From contig CANSPQ010000014.1 of assembly GCA_947648915.1 (NCBI GenBank), forward strand, positions 1 to 32,021: a stretch of 32,021 nt of DNA. The letters run 5' to 3'. Below, one piece after another: positions 22,989 through 31,986 of the stretch (its first letter is position 1; each line of letters starts with the position of its first letter). The notes under the pieces were generated by a model. That model saw nothing but the letters and a program-made list of their open reading frames with translations. It ran no database searches and had not been told where the DNA came from. The position numbers and the translations under genes were made by a program. The stretch is from an uncultured Caryophanales bacterium. GTDB taxonomy: Bacteria; Bacillota_I; Bacilli_A; RF39; UBA660.

Positions 22989-23459
22989 ATGAATCAACAT
23001 CCAAGAAGGAGAAAATGTAGAGATAACTGTTATGAATTAATAAAACTGGAAAATCATTTTATTGTAAAATTTAAAGATGGAACGTATCATACGAATTCTA
23101 TTGAAGTTAATGCAGAGGTTTATCAGGCAATGAATCAATTTGAATTAGATGATTTAAAAATGCTGCACCAATTTGAGCGTCATATTGAACATTCAGAAAT
23201 ATATGAAGAAGCTCTTTATAATAGATCATTTCAAAAACAAGAATTGTTAGAGAATAAAGTAATAACGAATATTTTAGTACATGATTTCATTCAAGTAATG
23301 GAATCTCTTTCATATTGTCAAAGAAAAAGAATTATTTTATATTTCTTCCAAAATTTATCGTTAGAACAAATTGCACAGATTGAAGGAATTAGTCATCAGG
23401 CTATTAGTAAAAGTATCAAAAAAGGAATTACTAAAATGCGGAAAATGTTGAATATTTGA
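22989..23459 (+). CDS. Small sigma-70 region-4-like regulator
   Basis: This 156-residue protein has a C-terminal sigma region-4 helix-turn-helix: MESLSYCQRKRIILYFFQNLSLEQIAQIEGISHQAISKSIKKGITKMRK (about 106-152). Region 2 is absent. The N-terminal part (FIVKFKDGTYHTNSIEVNAEVYQAM) resembles short sigma-like regulators carried by phages and conjugative elements. It probably modulates or replaces sigma at specific promoters; the RHS operon downstream is the obvious candidate target. GGGAGGGG precedes the ATG and may be masked by the CTCCTCCA stretch at 22941. A terminator separates it from the next gene. Confidence 0.78.
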   Translation: MNQHPRRRKCRDNCYELIKLENHFIVKFKDGTYHTNSIEVNAEVYQAMNQFELDDLKMLHQFERHIEHSEIYEEALYNRSFQKQELLENKVITNILVHDFIQVMESLSYCQRKRIILYFFQNLSLEQIAQIEGISHQAISKSIKKGITKMRKMLNI

Positions 23460-23466
23460 TAGCATA

Positions 23467-23485
23467 TCCAGTAATTGTCCAGTAA
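23467..23485 (+). promoter_or_regulatory. Tandem TCCAGTAA motif pair, 11-base phasing
   Basis: TCCAGTAA occurs at 23467-23474 and again at 23478-23485, exactly 11 bases apart, just after the sigma-like gene's stop. A related pair occurs at 23634-23653. One helical turn of spacing suggests protein binding on one face of the DNA. Confidence 0.5.
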
Positions 23486-23545
23486 ATATTCAAAAAAAAG
23501 TATCATTAATTGCTATTTTAGGGTTGCAAAAGTGCTTTTAAGTGG

Positions 23546-23594
23546 GGAAATAAGTGAGAGGAAAAAATATTTTCACTCATTTATTCCTTTTTTT
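23546..23594 (+). terminator. Intrinsic terminator between the sigma-like gene and the tail-collar gene
   Basis: A 12-pair stem with one bulged base (23546-23558 with 23576-23587) is followed by seven T. Downstream genes need their own promoter or read-through. Confidence 0.75.
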
Positions 23595-23633
23595 GATTGG
23601 ATTTTTTCAAGGAAATTAAAAAAATTCAAAATG

Positions 23634-23653
23634 TCTAGTGAAAGTCCAGTGAA
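23634..23653 (+). promoter_or_regulatory. Tandem TCYAGTGAA motif pair, 11-base phasing
   Basis: TCTAGTGAA (23634-23642) and TCCAGTGAA (23645-23653) are 11 bases apart and share the TCCAGTRAA core with the pair at 23467-23485. They lie between the terminator and the tail-collar gene. Confidence 0.5.
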
Positions 23654-23671
23654 AAAAAGGTTATGATTTAG

Positions 23672-23685
23672 TTGTACCGGTACAA
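23672..23685. promoter_or_regulatory. Perfect 14-bp palindrome, probable operator
   Basis: TTGTACCGGTACAA is a perfect inverted repeat with a GC-rich centre in very AT-rich surroundings, 22 bases before the tail-collar start codon. It has the form of a dimeric repressor or activator site. Confidence 0.5.
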
Positions 23686-23707
23686 GAGAAAGGAACGTGA
23701 ATGTATT

Positions 23708-24439
23708 ATGGATTTAACAAATCAAAATGAAATTAATGATGTAATGGATGTATCTCTTGATGATGTAAATACTGCATCAGAAACAGGTACTAGTAGTGAT
23801 TTTACCTTGGATGACATTTATTTCAAGGATGCTTTTACAAAGACAGGAGATAAACTCAATTTGGAGGTAAATAGTGCAAAAGTAGATTGCATATCATCTA
23901 AAAAAAATAAGTTCAGTTTGGATGAAGAAGGAAATTTAACAGTAAAATCAATTACCACTGAAAAAGACAATAGTAATAATTTAGATAAAACTGCTGTATG
24001 CAATTTAATTTATCCAATTGGAAGTTTATATATGTCTATAAGTAGTACAAATCCATCAACCTTATTTGGGGGAACTTGGGAAAGAATTAATGGTTATTAT
24101 TTATATGCTGGAAATGGTGGAAACACTGCTGGAAGTAATACTTCTGGAGGACCTAGTACAAATTCTACAGGAAGTACTGCAATTACGGTTGCACAAATGC
24201 CTGCACATAAACATGGAATGGTGGAAGGAGATTATTTATATGTTACTGGGGTAAATAGTGGTGTTGGAAAATCAGGTGTGGGTATGCAATCAAATGGTTG
24301 GTGGCACGAGGATTATAAAGGTGCAAGTAAATTGAAAATAGAAGGCGGAGGCCAAGGACATACCCATACACTAAATAGTCATACCCATACTGTTACACCA
24401 TTACGATTTGAAGTTTATATGTGGAAAAGAACTGCATAG
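23708..24439 (+). CDS. Phage tail-collar-like (receptor-binding) protein
   Basis: This 243-residue protein has a C-terminal half with the common phage tail-fibre/collar pattern: YPIGSLYMSISSTNPSTLFGGTWERINGYYLYAG (about 102-135), Gly/Ser/Thr-rich repeats, MPAHKHG (164-170), a His-rich GHTHTLNSHTHT (217-228), and the terminal VYMWKRTA. Such domains bind surface carbohydrate and often coordinate metal through the histidines. The N-terminal 95 residues are acidic and unassigned. No other phage structural gene is near, and it lies in the RHS operon, so it may deliver or display the RHS toxin; that is inference. The ATG at 23708 has AAAGGAACG upstream. Confidence 0.82.
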   Translation: MDLTNQNEINDVMDVSLDDVNTASETGTSSDFTLDDIYFKDAFTKTGDKLNLEVNSAKVDCISSKKNKFSLDEEGNLTVKSITTEKDNSNNLDKTAVCNLIYPIGSLYMSISSTNPSTLFGGTWERINGYYLYAGNGGNTAGSNTSGGPSTNSTGSTAITVAQMPAHKHGMVEGDYLYVTGVNSGVGKSGVGMQSNGWWHEDYKGASKLKIEGGGQGHTHTLNSHTHTVTPLRFEVYMWKRTA

Positions 24440-24471
24440 TGTTCTTTTCTACATATCTATCATGGTGAAAA

Positions 24472-24822
24472 ATGGACTTAGTTCATTATGCTGAAAAGAT
24501 GAAGTATGAAGTAAATTTGTTAGAAAATCGTTTAAAGATGATTAAACAGTATGAAAAATATTTATTAGAGGAAAGACATAAACTAGAAGACATGATATAT
24601 CTTCAAAGTGAGTCATTGGATCAAATATCATTGAAATTAAATGTATCTCAAAATATAGAGTATAAATTATTTAAAGAGATTATGATAAATGGTTTAAGTG
24701 TAACAAAGGCAATTGAAAAAGTTGCTTTGGAGGAATCAAAAGATGAATCCACATTATGGAGATATTATTATCCTAAAGTAAAAGAAAAAATAGCAAATTT
24801 GCAGGCTATGAAAGATAAATAG
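24472..24822 (+). CDS. Small coiled-coil protein with HTH-like C-terminus
   Basis: This 116-residue protein has an N-terminal coiled coil (about 5-45, KMKYEVNLLENRLKMIKQYEKYLLEERHKLEDMI). It is followed by a helical segment and an HTH-like part (LSVTKAIEKVALEESKDESTLWRYYYPKVKEKI). The shape resembles small phage transcription regulators of the ArpU/RinA kind, but I cannot name a family. The ribosome-binding site is weak (GGTGAAAA). It lies between the tail-collar gene and the RHS gene in the same direction, 14 bases before the latter's start, so it is part of the operon. Confidence 0.65.
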   Translation: MDLVHYAEKMKYEVNLLENRLKMIKQYEKYLLEERHKLEDMIYLQSESLDQISLKLNVSQNIEYKLFKEIMINGLSVTKAIEKVALEESKDESTLWRYYYPKVKEKIANLQAMKDK

Positions 24823-24836
24823 AGAGGAGAAAAAGC

Positions 24837-27800
24837 ATGAAAGAAATAGAATTAATCGATAAAAGAAAAAATAGGGAAAAACATTTTTTACAGGAAAATG
24901 GCGAAATTATTGCTAGAATGTATGAAGAACCAATCCATTTTCTGAAAAATGGTAAGTACGAGGAAATTGATAATACTTTAGTTTTAGAAAATAGTTATTA
25001 TCATAACAAAAATAATGATTATAAAGTATGGTTTGGCCTACATCCTAGTGATGTCCTGCTTCAAATGGCAACATCAGATTATTACTTATATATTCGACTC
25101 AAAACGCATGGTGATTTCAGCATTCAAAAGAATCCGAATAAATCAATATTAGAAGATAGAATAAGTTACAAAAACATTTTAGAAAATATGGATTTAGATT
25201 ATCAAGTACTGCCTACAAAGGTAAAAGAATCTATTGTGTTACATAATAAAAATGCAGATGTGAATGCACTAGAATTTATTATAAGAACAAATATGGAATT
25301 ACATATAATAGATGACAAGAGAATTTGTGCAAGTAAAGATGGAAACACAATTTTCTATATGGACGCACCTTATATGTCTGATTCTAATGATATTATCAAT
25401 CATAATGTGCATTACCTTTTGGAAAAGAAAGAAGAGGAATATGTATTAAGATTAGTTGTGGATCAAGATTGGTTAAATAATCTAAATATTACTTATCCAG
25501 TTGTAATTGATCCAACAATTGTAGGAGATAAAAACGAAAACAGTGTTTATGATACCTATATTTATCCAGAAGATACAGGGGTAGATAGAAACAATCGTGC
25601 CTATTTAAAAGTAGGTGTTGAAAAAGTAAATGGTGTAGATGTTATCAATCGTTCTTTAATCAAATTTGATTTACCAGTGCTTGGAACAGGAAGTTATATC
25701 ACTCATGCACAACTAGAATTAACTGGGTATCCAGATTTTACGAATTCATTGGAGCAGGATTTTGTGAATATTTATCGTGTAACAGAGGACTGGAATGAAT
25801 CAACCGCAAATTGGAATACAATGAACAACAAATATGATTCTAGTAGAATAGAAGGAACTTTTGAGAGTAACCGAAATTACTTTCAAGAAAATGGTGTTAT
25901 TAGTCCTTTTGGATCAAGTACTGATATTACAAGTTTAGTGCAAAAATGGTACACAGGAACACCTAATTATGGTATTATGTTAAAAGCAAATACAGAACAA
26001 TATCGTACAGATATTATTCCTATGTTTTTTTCAAAAAATAATACTGTAACAGGGGATAATCCGAAACCAATATTAGAAATTACTTATCGAAATCAAAACG
26101 GATTAGAAAGTTATATGGATTATAACCAACAAAGTTTCAGTCAGGGTAGTACCTATCATAATACCTATAATGGAAATCTAACAGGTGTATTTGATATTGG
26201 TGCAACTATCGGTGGAAAATTGCCTGTTGGTTTAAAATTGGTCTATAATACCAACGATGTTGTTTTAAATCAAAATCTTGGATATGGAATTGGTTATCGC
26301 CTTAATTTATTGCAAACCATTCAAGAAGAAGAAATCGACAACAGAAATTATTTAGCATATGTAGATGAAGATGGGACCATTCATTATTTCTTAAATCAAA
26401 AAGTAAAATATGAACAAAATGAAAATGGTTCTAGTGGATTTGTAACAACCACATATGAAAATACTTATTTTGATGAAGATGGTCTAGGTTTGGAAATTGA
26501 AAAAAGTACAAATACTTATATCATGAAAGATAAGAATGGCAATCAGAAAAAATTTGTAAAAAGTGGTAAATATAGTTATTTAACTGAAATCAAAGATGTC
26601 AGTGGAAATAAAATTAGTATTACCTATGATACAAATCATAGAATTACCAAAGTAGTAGATGCAAATAATCAAGCAATTAACCTTACTTATGGAGTTAGTG
26701 CAATTACAGTTACAAGTCCTGATCAAGTAGTAACTTTAAATCATGAAAATTGTAATATTACAAGTATTGTAAGTATTCAAGGAACAACTACGCTTACTTA
26801 TTCCAATAATTTGATTTCTAGTATTACAGATGTAACAGGTAAAAAACTAGAATATACCTATTATGAACAGAGTCCATATAAAGTAAAGAAAATAACAGAA
26901 TATGGTCTTAATAATACAATGGGTACCTTCTATGAAGTAACATATGGTTTTAATGCAACAACCATTACAGATTCTAAAAATAAAGTACAAACGATTGTTT
27001 ATAATTCTTATGGAAATCCTATTTCTATGAGCAGTCTAAAAGATCATAATGATATTACAAATGCTTATGGGATGAAATTAGAATATGGAGAATCTATTCG
27101 AGGTGTAAATACATATTCAAATAAATTATTGGAAAATCAGATTCCATTAAAATACGTAAAAAACTATATCAAAGATTCTAGTTTTGAAAAAATGGAAACA
27201 GAATTTATTGCAGAAGGGGCTTCACATGTAGTTACATCTTCGGATTATGCCAATAGTGGTAATAGAAGTTTAAAAGTACAGCTTGGAACAGGTGCATACC
27301 AAGGAGCATATAAAGAAATTGAAGTTTCAAAAGGAAAGTATTATACATTAAGTGCTTATGTAAAAGCACTATATCAACCGATGCTTTTAGGTTTATATTA
27401 TATGGATAATAATGGAACTATGGTAATAACATTCAGCGACAATATTAAACAAACAAGTCAAGCAGGTGCATTTGAAAGACATGATGTAACAATCTTTTAT
27501 CCAAGTGATGCTACAAGTAATTTATATATTGGATTCTTTGAGGGAGACCTTTATTATATAGATGACATTCAGTTAGAAGAAGGACAAGTTGCTAATAATT
27601 ATAATATGATAGAAAATTCTGATTTTTCAGAAGGCCTTTCCTCATGGGATTTAAGTGCAACAAAATTCAAAGATGATACTGATATTCCTGTTGCAGATGT
27701 TTTTGAAATAATCAATGTTACAGACAATCAAAAAGCTTTAAAAGTAAGCATGAATCCAGAAGTATCTAGTACTTTTTCTAAAACATTTAATGTAAAAGGA

Positions 27801-30800
27801 AAAGCAGGAGATATTTACACATTGTCATTTTGGTATAAAAATGAAGGCTTAGTGGCAGGAGAAGGAATGTATTATGGAACTTATAACAATATTATATTTG
27901 GATTTATCCCTGTAGCAGAATTTGGAACTGATGATGTTTATATCAAACCATTTAATCCGAATGAAAAGGAATGGCAGTATTATTCTTGTACCTTTACAGC
28001 ACCATTTGATTTCAAAGAAATAAATATGTCATTTTTACAATCTATGAATGCTAATAACTTCTATATTACCAATATCAATTTATTTAAGGATGTTAGAAGT
28101 GTAACTTATGATTATGATGAAAACGGGAATGTGATTTTATCAAAGAATTTAAACAAAGATTCGAGTTCATTCAAGTATGATAAAAACAATCAATTGATTG
28201 GTATGTTTGATCCTAAGGGTAAGAATTTTACATTTGAATATGATAATATTGTTACTGATAGAGTTTTAAAAGGAGTATCAGAAACAGGAATTTCGAATGA
28301 AGTGGAATATGATTCTTTTGGTAATCCACGCATTACTAGAATTGTAAATAGAGGACAAGAGACATATGTTACTGAAGAAACTTATAGAATCAGATTAAAA
28401 GGAACCGAAAAGTATATTAGACTAATTGATAATTCTATATCACTAGTAGAAGATTTATGTAATCACGATTCATGGATTTTTGATACAATACTTACGGGTA
28501 CTCATGATTATTTTAGAATATCACACTCTATTATTTCGCAAAAATATTTAACTTTAAGTGATAATAAGTTAGAGTTCATAGATAATAATAATGAGTATTC
28601 TTTATTCACATTTATTAAAAATGAAAATGGAAGTTATTGTATTCAATGTAAGGCAAATAATTTATATTTATATAATGATAACAATAGTTTACACTTCAAA
28701 GAATTAGAAAAAGGAAATTATAATTTTGAATTTTATTTAGAAGCTCTGACAAATTCAGTACTTTATACTGATCCAGTTGCAACTGCAGAATTTATTGAAA
28801 ACAGTTGTGAATATACAGAAGATGGAAAATATATCAAAAGTATAACAGATACAAGAATGCATAAAACAAGCTATGATATTGATACAACAACAGGTCTTCT
28901 AAATTCAATTACTAATGCCAAAAATCAAACAACAAATTACGTTTATAACGATAAAAGACAGTTAACTGGCATTACAACGAAAGATAGAAGTGTAGGCTAT
29001 ACTTACAATAATCAAAATCTATTATCAGAAATTACCCAACAAGATAGAGTATATCATTTTATCTATGACAACTTCTTAAATATGAAATCTGTAAAAATAG
29101 GAGATAATATTACCTTAATTACCAATAATTATGAAGAAAACAATGGTAATTTAGTATCTTCTATTTATGGAAATGATGATTCCATTACTTATGAATATGA
29201 TGAATTTGATCGTATTAAGAAAGTAAATAAGATGAATGATACGTATGAATACTTCTATGGTAATAATGGAGATTTATTAAAGATAAAATCCAATGAAAAT
29301 ACAATCAAATATACCTATGATTCTGGTAAACGGTTATATAAGTATTGTAATAACAATTTTAAAATTACTTATGGATATGATTCTAACGACAATATTATTA
29401 GCAAGAAGTATGTTTTAAATGGAACAGAATATACCGAAGTGGTAAATACGTTCAATAAGGATGATGCTCTTACAAAAGTGCAAATATTTGGTGATTTAGG
29501 GGTAAGTTATTATTACGATAATTTAGGAAGATTAGATTATAAAAGTTTAAATCATGTTATTCCAATATTTTACGAGTATTTAACAAATGGTAGGAGAACT
29601 TCTTTGTTAATCAATAAAATAAAAATAGAAAATGATGTTTATTCTTATAAGTATGATAAGTTAGATAATATTACACATATTTATTATAATGGTGTATTAG
29701 AGAATAGATACTATTATGATGATTACAATGAACTTATCAAAGAAGATAATTATATTTTAAATAAAACGATAAAATATACCTATGATAGCTTAGGAAATCT
29801 ATTATCTAAAAAGGTATATGAATTAGGTACAAATAATCTAGTAGCTCAAGATAGTTATCAATATAATAATTCAAATTGGAAAGATCAATTAACCAAATTT
29901 AATAATGACATAATAACTTATGATGCAATAGGAAATCCACTTACCATAGGAGAAAATATCACATTAGATTGGGTAAATGGAAGACAATTAAACCAATATG
30001 TTGATGCAAATAACACAGTAGAATATCAATACAATAAAGATGGAATTAGAACTTCTAAGACAATTAATAATGTGAAGACAGAGTATTATGTAGAGGGGAC
30101 ATCTATTATATTTGAAAAAACGGGTAATGATGTGTTATACTATATACGTAATGAAGTAGATGGATTAGTAGGATTCAAATATAATGATGAAACTTATTAT
30201 TATATTAAGAATAATCAAAATGATATTATTGCAATTTTAGATAGTCTTCATAATTATGTTGCAAAATATACCTATGATGCATGGGGCAACATCATATCTA
30301 TTACAGATAGTGATGGCAATGATGTATCAAATGATGATACTCATATAGGGAATATCAATCCATTTAGATATAGAAGTTATTATTATGACAAAGAAACCAA
30401 TTTATATTATTTAAATAGTAGATATTATAATCCTGTATGGGGTAGATTTTTAAATGTAGATTCTGATTTAGGTGCAAATAAAGATATAAATAGTTACAAT
30501 TTATATACTTATGTAAGTAATAATCCAATAAATATGTGTGATCCAAGTGGACAATTTGGTATAATATTAGGCTGTGTAATTATTGGAGGAGTTGCAGGAG
30601 CAATTGCTGGCGGAATGGTAGGCGCAGCTAAGTCAAAAGCAAAAACAGGAAAGGTAAAATCTTCAGAAGTTATTAAAGGTGCTACAACAGGTGGAGTAGG
30701 TGGAGCACTTGTAGGCCTTGCAGTAGGCAGCTTAGGATATGCAGCAACAGCATTATTAAATCCTCAGACAAAGGATGCAGCTCAACAGGGATATGATACG

Positions 30801-31091
30801 TTTTCACAATTGAAAGAAAATTTACCAAAACCAGCACCAGGCAACCAATATCACCATATCGTAGAACAAAGTCAAATAACGAAAAGTGGCTTTGATCCAA
30901 AAATGATACATAATGTGAATAATATTACTGAAATCAGTAAAGAATTGCATTATAAAATTAGTGGATATTATAGTAGTATACAAGACAATGTTGATTCTAC
31001 TATGAGAGTTAGAGATTATCTTACAGGAAAGTCGTTTGATTCACAATATGAATTCGGAATAAAAGTAATTGAACTATTTAAGGATAAGTAA
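24837..31091 (+). CDS. DNRLRE/RHS-repeat polymorphic toxin with C-terminal HNH-like nuclease
   Basis: This is a 2084-residue protein. In order it has: a leader region (1-230) with no signal peptide; a DNRLRE-type beta domain (about 232-418, VYDTYIYPED, SLIKFDLP, LELTGY, WNESTANWNTM); YD/RHS repeats; two jelly-roll, carbohydrate-binding-like modules (about 775-1088); a beta-trefoil-like insert (about 1181-1303); more YD repeats; the RHS-associated core NINPFRYRSYYYDKETNLYYLNSRYY (from about 1839) ending near DPSGQ; a glycine-rich hydrophobic stretch (about 1907-1985); and a C-terminal toxin with GNQYHHIVEQSQITKSGF and IHNVNNI (from about 2000), an HNH/endonuclease VII-like pattern. The YD shell is known in the family to enclose and then release the C-terminal toxin. 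AGAGGAGA precedes the ATG. The immunity gene follows after 49 bases. Confidence 0.9.
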   Translation: MKEIELIDKRKNREKHFLQENGEIIARMYEEPIHFLKNGKYEEIDNTLVLENSYYHNKNNDYKVWFGLHPSDVLLQMATSDYYLYIRLKTHGDFSIQKNPNKSILEDRISYKNILENMDLDYQVLPTKVKESIVLHNKNADVNALEFIIRTNMELHIIDDKRICASKDGNTIFYMDAPYMSDSNDIINHNVHYLLEKKEEEYVLRLVVDQDWLNNLNITYPVVIDPTIVGDKNENSVYDTYIYPEDTGVDRNNRAYLKVGVEKVNGVDVINRSLIKFDLPVLGTGSYITHAQLELTGYPDFTNSLEQDFVNIYRVTEDWNESTANWNTMNNKYDSSRIEGTFESNRNYFQENGVISPFGSSTDITSLVQKWYTGTPNYGIMLKANTEQYRTDIIPMFFSKNNTVTGDNPKPILEITYRNQNGLESYMDYNQQSFSQGSTYHNTYNGNLTGVFDIGATIGGKLPVGLKLVYNTNDVVLNQNLGYGIGYRLNLLQTIQEEEIDNRNYLAYVDEDGTIHYFLNQKVKYEQNENGSSGFVTTTYENTYFDEDGLGLEIEKSTNTYIMKDKNGNQKKFVKSGKYSYLTEIKDVSGNKISITYDTNHRITKVVDANNQAINLTYGVSAITVTSPDQVVTLNHENCNITSIVSIQGTTTLTYSNNLISSITDVTGKKLEYTYYEQSPYKVKKITEYGLNNTMGTFYEVTYGFNATTITDSKNKVQTIVYNSYGNPISMSSLKDHNDITNAYGMKLEYGESIRGVNTYSNKLLENQIPLKYVKNYIKDSSFEKMETEFIAEGASHVVTSSDYANSGNRSLKVQLGTGAYQGAYKEIEVSKGKYYTLSAYVKALYQPMLLGLYYMDNNGTMVITFSDNIKQTSQAGAFERHDVTIFYPSDATSNLYIGFFEGDLYYIDDIQLEEGQVANNYNMIENSDFSEGLSSWDLSATKFKDDTDIPVADVFEIINVTDNQKALKVSMNPEVSSTFSKTFNVKGKAGDIYTLSFWYKNEGLVAGEGMYYGTYNNIIFGFIPVAEFGTDDVYIKPFNPNEKEWQYYSCTFTAPFDFKEINMSFLQSMNANNFYITNINLFKDVRSVTYDYDENGNVILSKNLNKDSSSFKYDKNNQLIGMFDPKGKNFTFEYDNIVTDRVLKGVSETGISNEVEYDSFGNPRITRIVNRGQETYVTEETYRIRLKGTEKYIRLIDNSISLVEDLCNHDSWIFDTILTGTHDYFRISHSIISQKYLTLSDNKLEFIDNNNEYSLFTFIKNENGSYCIQCKANNLYLYNDNNSLHFKELEKGNYNFEFYLEALTNSVLYTDPVATAEFIENSCEYTEDGKYIKSITDTRMHKTSYDIDTTTGLLNSITNAKNQTTNYVYNDKRQLTGITTKDRSVGYTYNNQNLLSEITQQDRVYHFIYDNFLNMKSVKIGDNITLITNNYEENNGNLVSSIYGNDDSITYEYDEFDRIKKVNKMNDTYEYFYGNNGDLLKIKSNENTIKYTYDSGKRLYKYCNNNFKITYGYDSNDNIISKKYVLNGTEYTEVVNTFNKDDALTKVQIFGDLGVSYYYDNLGRLDYKSLNHVIPIFYEYLTNGRRTSLLINKIKIENDVYSYKYDKLDNITHIYYNGVLENRYYYDDYNELIKEDNYILNKTIKYTYDSLGNLLSKKVYELGTNNLVAQDSYQYNNSNWKDQLTKFNNDIITYDAIGNPLTIGENITLDWVNGRQLNQYVDANNTVEYQYNKDGIRTSKTINNVKTEYYVEGTSIIFEKTGNDVLYYIRNEVDGLVGFKYNDETYYYIKNNQNDIIAILDSLHNYVAKYTYDAWGNIISITDSDGNDVSNDDTHIGNINPFRYRSYYYDKETNLYYLNSRYYNPVWGRFLNVDSDLGANKDINSYNLYTYVSNNPINMCDPSGQFGIILGCVIIGGVAGAIAGGMVGAAKSKAKTGKVKSSEVIKGATTGGVGGALVGLAVGSLGYAATALLNPQTKDAAQQGYDTFSQLKENLPKPAPGNQYHHIVEQSQITKSGFDPKMIHNVNNITEISKELHYKISGYYSSIQDNVDSTMRVRDYLTGKSFDSQYEFGIKVIELFKDK
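29316..29663 (+). repeat. RHS segment duplicated at 31621-31968
   Basis: This is the intact source-type copy of a 348-base stretch within the YD-repeat region. The second copy lies after the immunity gene at a constant offset of 2305 bases, with about 93% identity and no gaps. Confidence 0.9.
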
Positions 31092-31140
31092 TATACTTGC
31101 TTCCTACGGATATTTATAGACTGAGAAAGGAATGTAACTT

Positions 31141-31512
31141 ATGAAAAAAAGAGAAATTTTAACAAAAGAGCAATTTATCCAAAAATATATTGAATACATC
31201 GAAGGTATGAAATTTTGTATGGAAAAAAATAATTATAAAAAAAATAATGTACTTGCAAAAAAATTTAATCAGTTTATAATAACTCATGAAAAGGAAGAAT
31301 ATTTTGAAGAAGGAATGTATGATCTAATGAATGTTGAACAGGAAAACATAAAAGTTTCGGCAGCTTGTAACTCTTTAAGACATGAAATTCATATTAAGTA
31401 TGCAATAAATGTTTTAGAAAAAATAAAAAAAATGGGTAAAGGTTTTGATTCTTTTCATGCGGAAATAGCGTTAAAAAATTATTATGGTGAAATTCCTAAT
31501 AGAAAATTATAG
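31141..31512 (+). CDS. Probable immunity protein to the RHS nuclease
   Basis: This 123-residue, mainly helical cytosolic protein lies directly after the toxin gene, the usual place for an immunity gene. The C-terminal segment VSAACNSLRHEIHIKYAINVLEKIKKMGKGFDSFHAEIALKNYY resembles DUF2019-type immunity proteins (HEAT-like helical pairs) that occur downstream of RHS and other polymorphic toxins. GAAAGGAATG precedes the ATG. Assignment rests on position, size and this pattern; binding to the toxin is inferred. Confidence 0.7.
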   Translation: MKKREILTKEQFIQKYIEYIEGMKFCMEKNNYKKNNVLAKKFNQFIITHEKEEYFEEGMYDLMNVEQENIKVSAACNSLRHEIHIKYAINVLEKIKKMGKGFDSFHAEIALKNYYGEIPNRKL

Positions 31513-31518
31513 AGTGTT

Positions 31519-31565
31519 AAAAGAATTAAGAGGTCTGTAAATAGACTATCGAGATTCTTTTTTTT
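31519..31565 (+). terminator. Terminator of the RHS toxin-immunity operon
   Basis: An outer stem (31519-31526 with 31554-31561) and an inner stem (GTCT 31533-31536 with AGAC 31543-31546) are followed by a T run. Confidence 0.65.
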
Positions 31566-31620
31566 GAAAAGAAAGATTGTTAAGAGAAAACAAATAAAAA
31601 AGACTTCAATACAAATAAAC

Positions 31621-31986
31621 TATGATTCTGGTAAACGGTTATATGAGTATGCAAATAACGGATTTAAAGTAAAGTATGGATATGATTCTAACGATAATAT
31701 TATTAGTAAGAAGTACATTTTAAATGGAACAGAATATACCGAAGTGGTAAATACGTTCAATAAGGATGATGCTCTTACAAAAGTGCAAATATTTGGTGAT
31801 TTAGGGGTAAGTTATTATTACGATAATTTAGGAAGATTAGATTATAAAAGTCTAAATCATGTCATTCCAATATTTTACGAGTATTTAACCAATGGAAAAA
31901 GAACTTCATTGTTAATCAATAAAATAAAAATAGAAAATGATATTTATTCTTATAAATATGATAAATTAACGCGTTGTGCTAGTTGA
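31621..31986 (+). pseudogene. Displaced RHS core fragment
   Basis: Positions 31621-31968 match 29316-29663 of the RHS gene in frame (YDSGKRLYEYANNGFKVKYGYDSNDN... to YSYKYDKL). Homology then stops abruptly, and the frame ends 18 bases later at 31986 after TRCAS. The upstream open frame (TTG at 31564) lies in the terminator T run and has no ribosome-binding site. The piece has neither an RHS start nor a toxin tip in the window. It looks like a remnant of an orphan toxin cassette of the kind used for tip exchange by recombination; the rest may lie beyond the window. Confidence 0.85.

Noticed and set aside
23475-23666. Open frame of 63 codons between the sigma-like and tail-collar genes
   Set aside because: It has a TTG start without a ribosome-binding site, and it covers the terminator and the tandem motifs; it is better read as control DNA.
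31564-31620. N-terminal extension of the RHS fragment as a real gene
   Set aside because: The TTG start is inside the terminator T run, with no ribosome-binding site; the lysine-rich stretch is unrelated to RHS.
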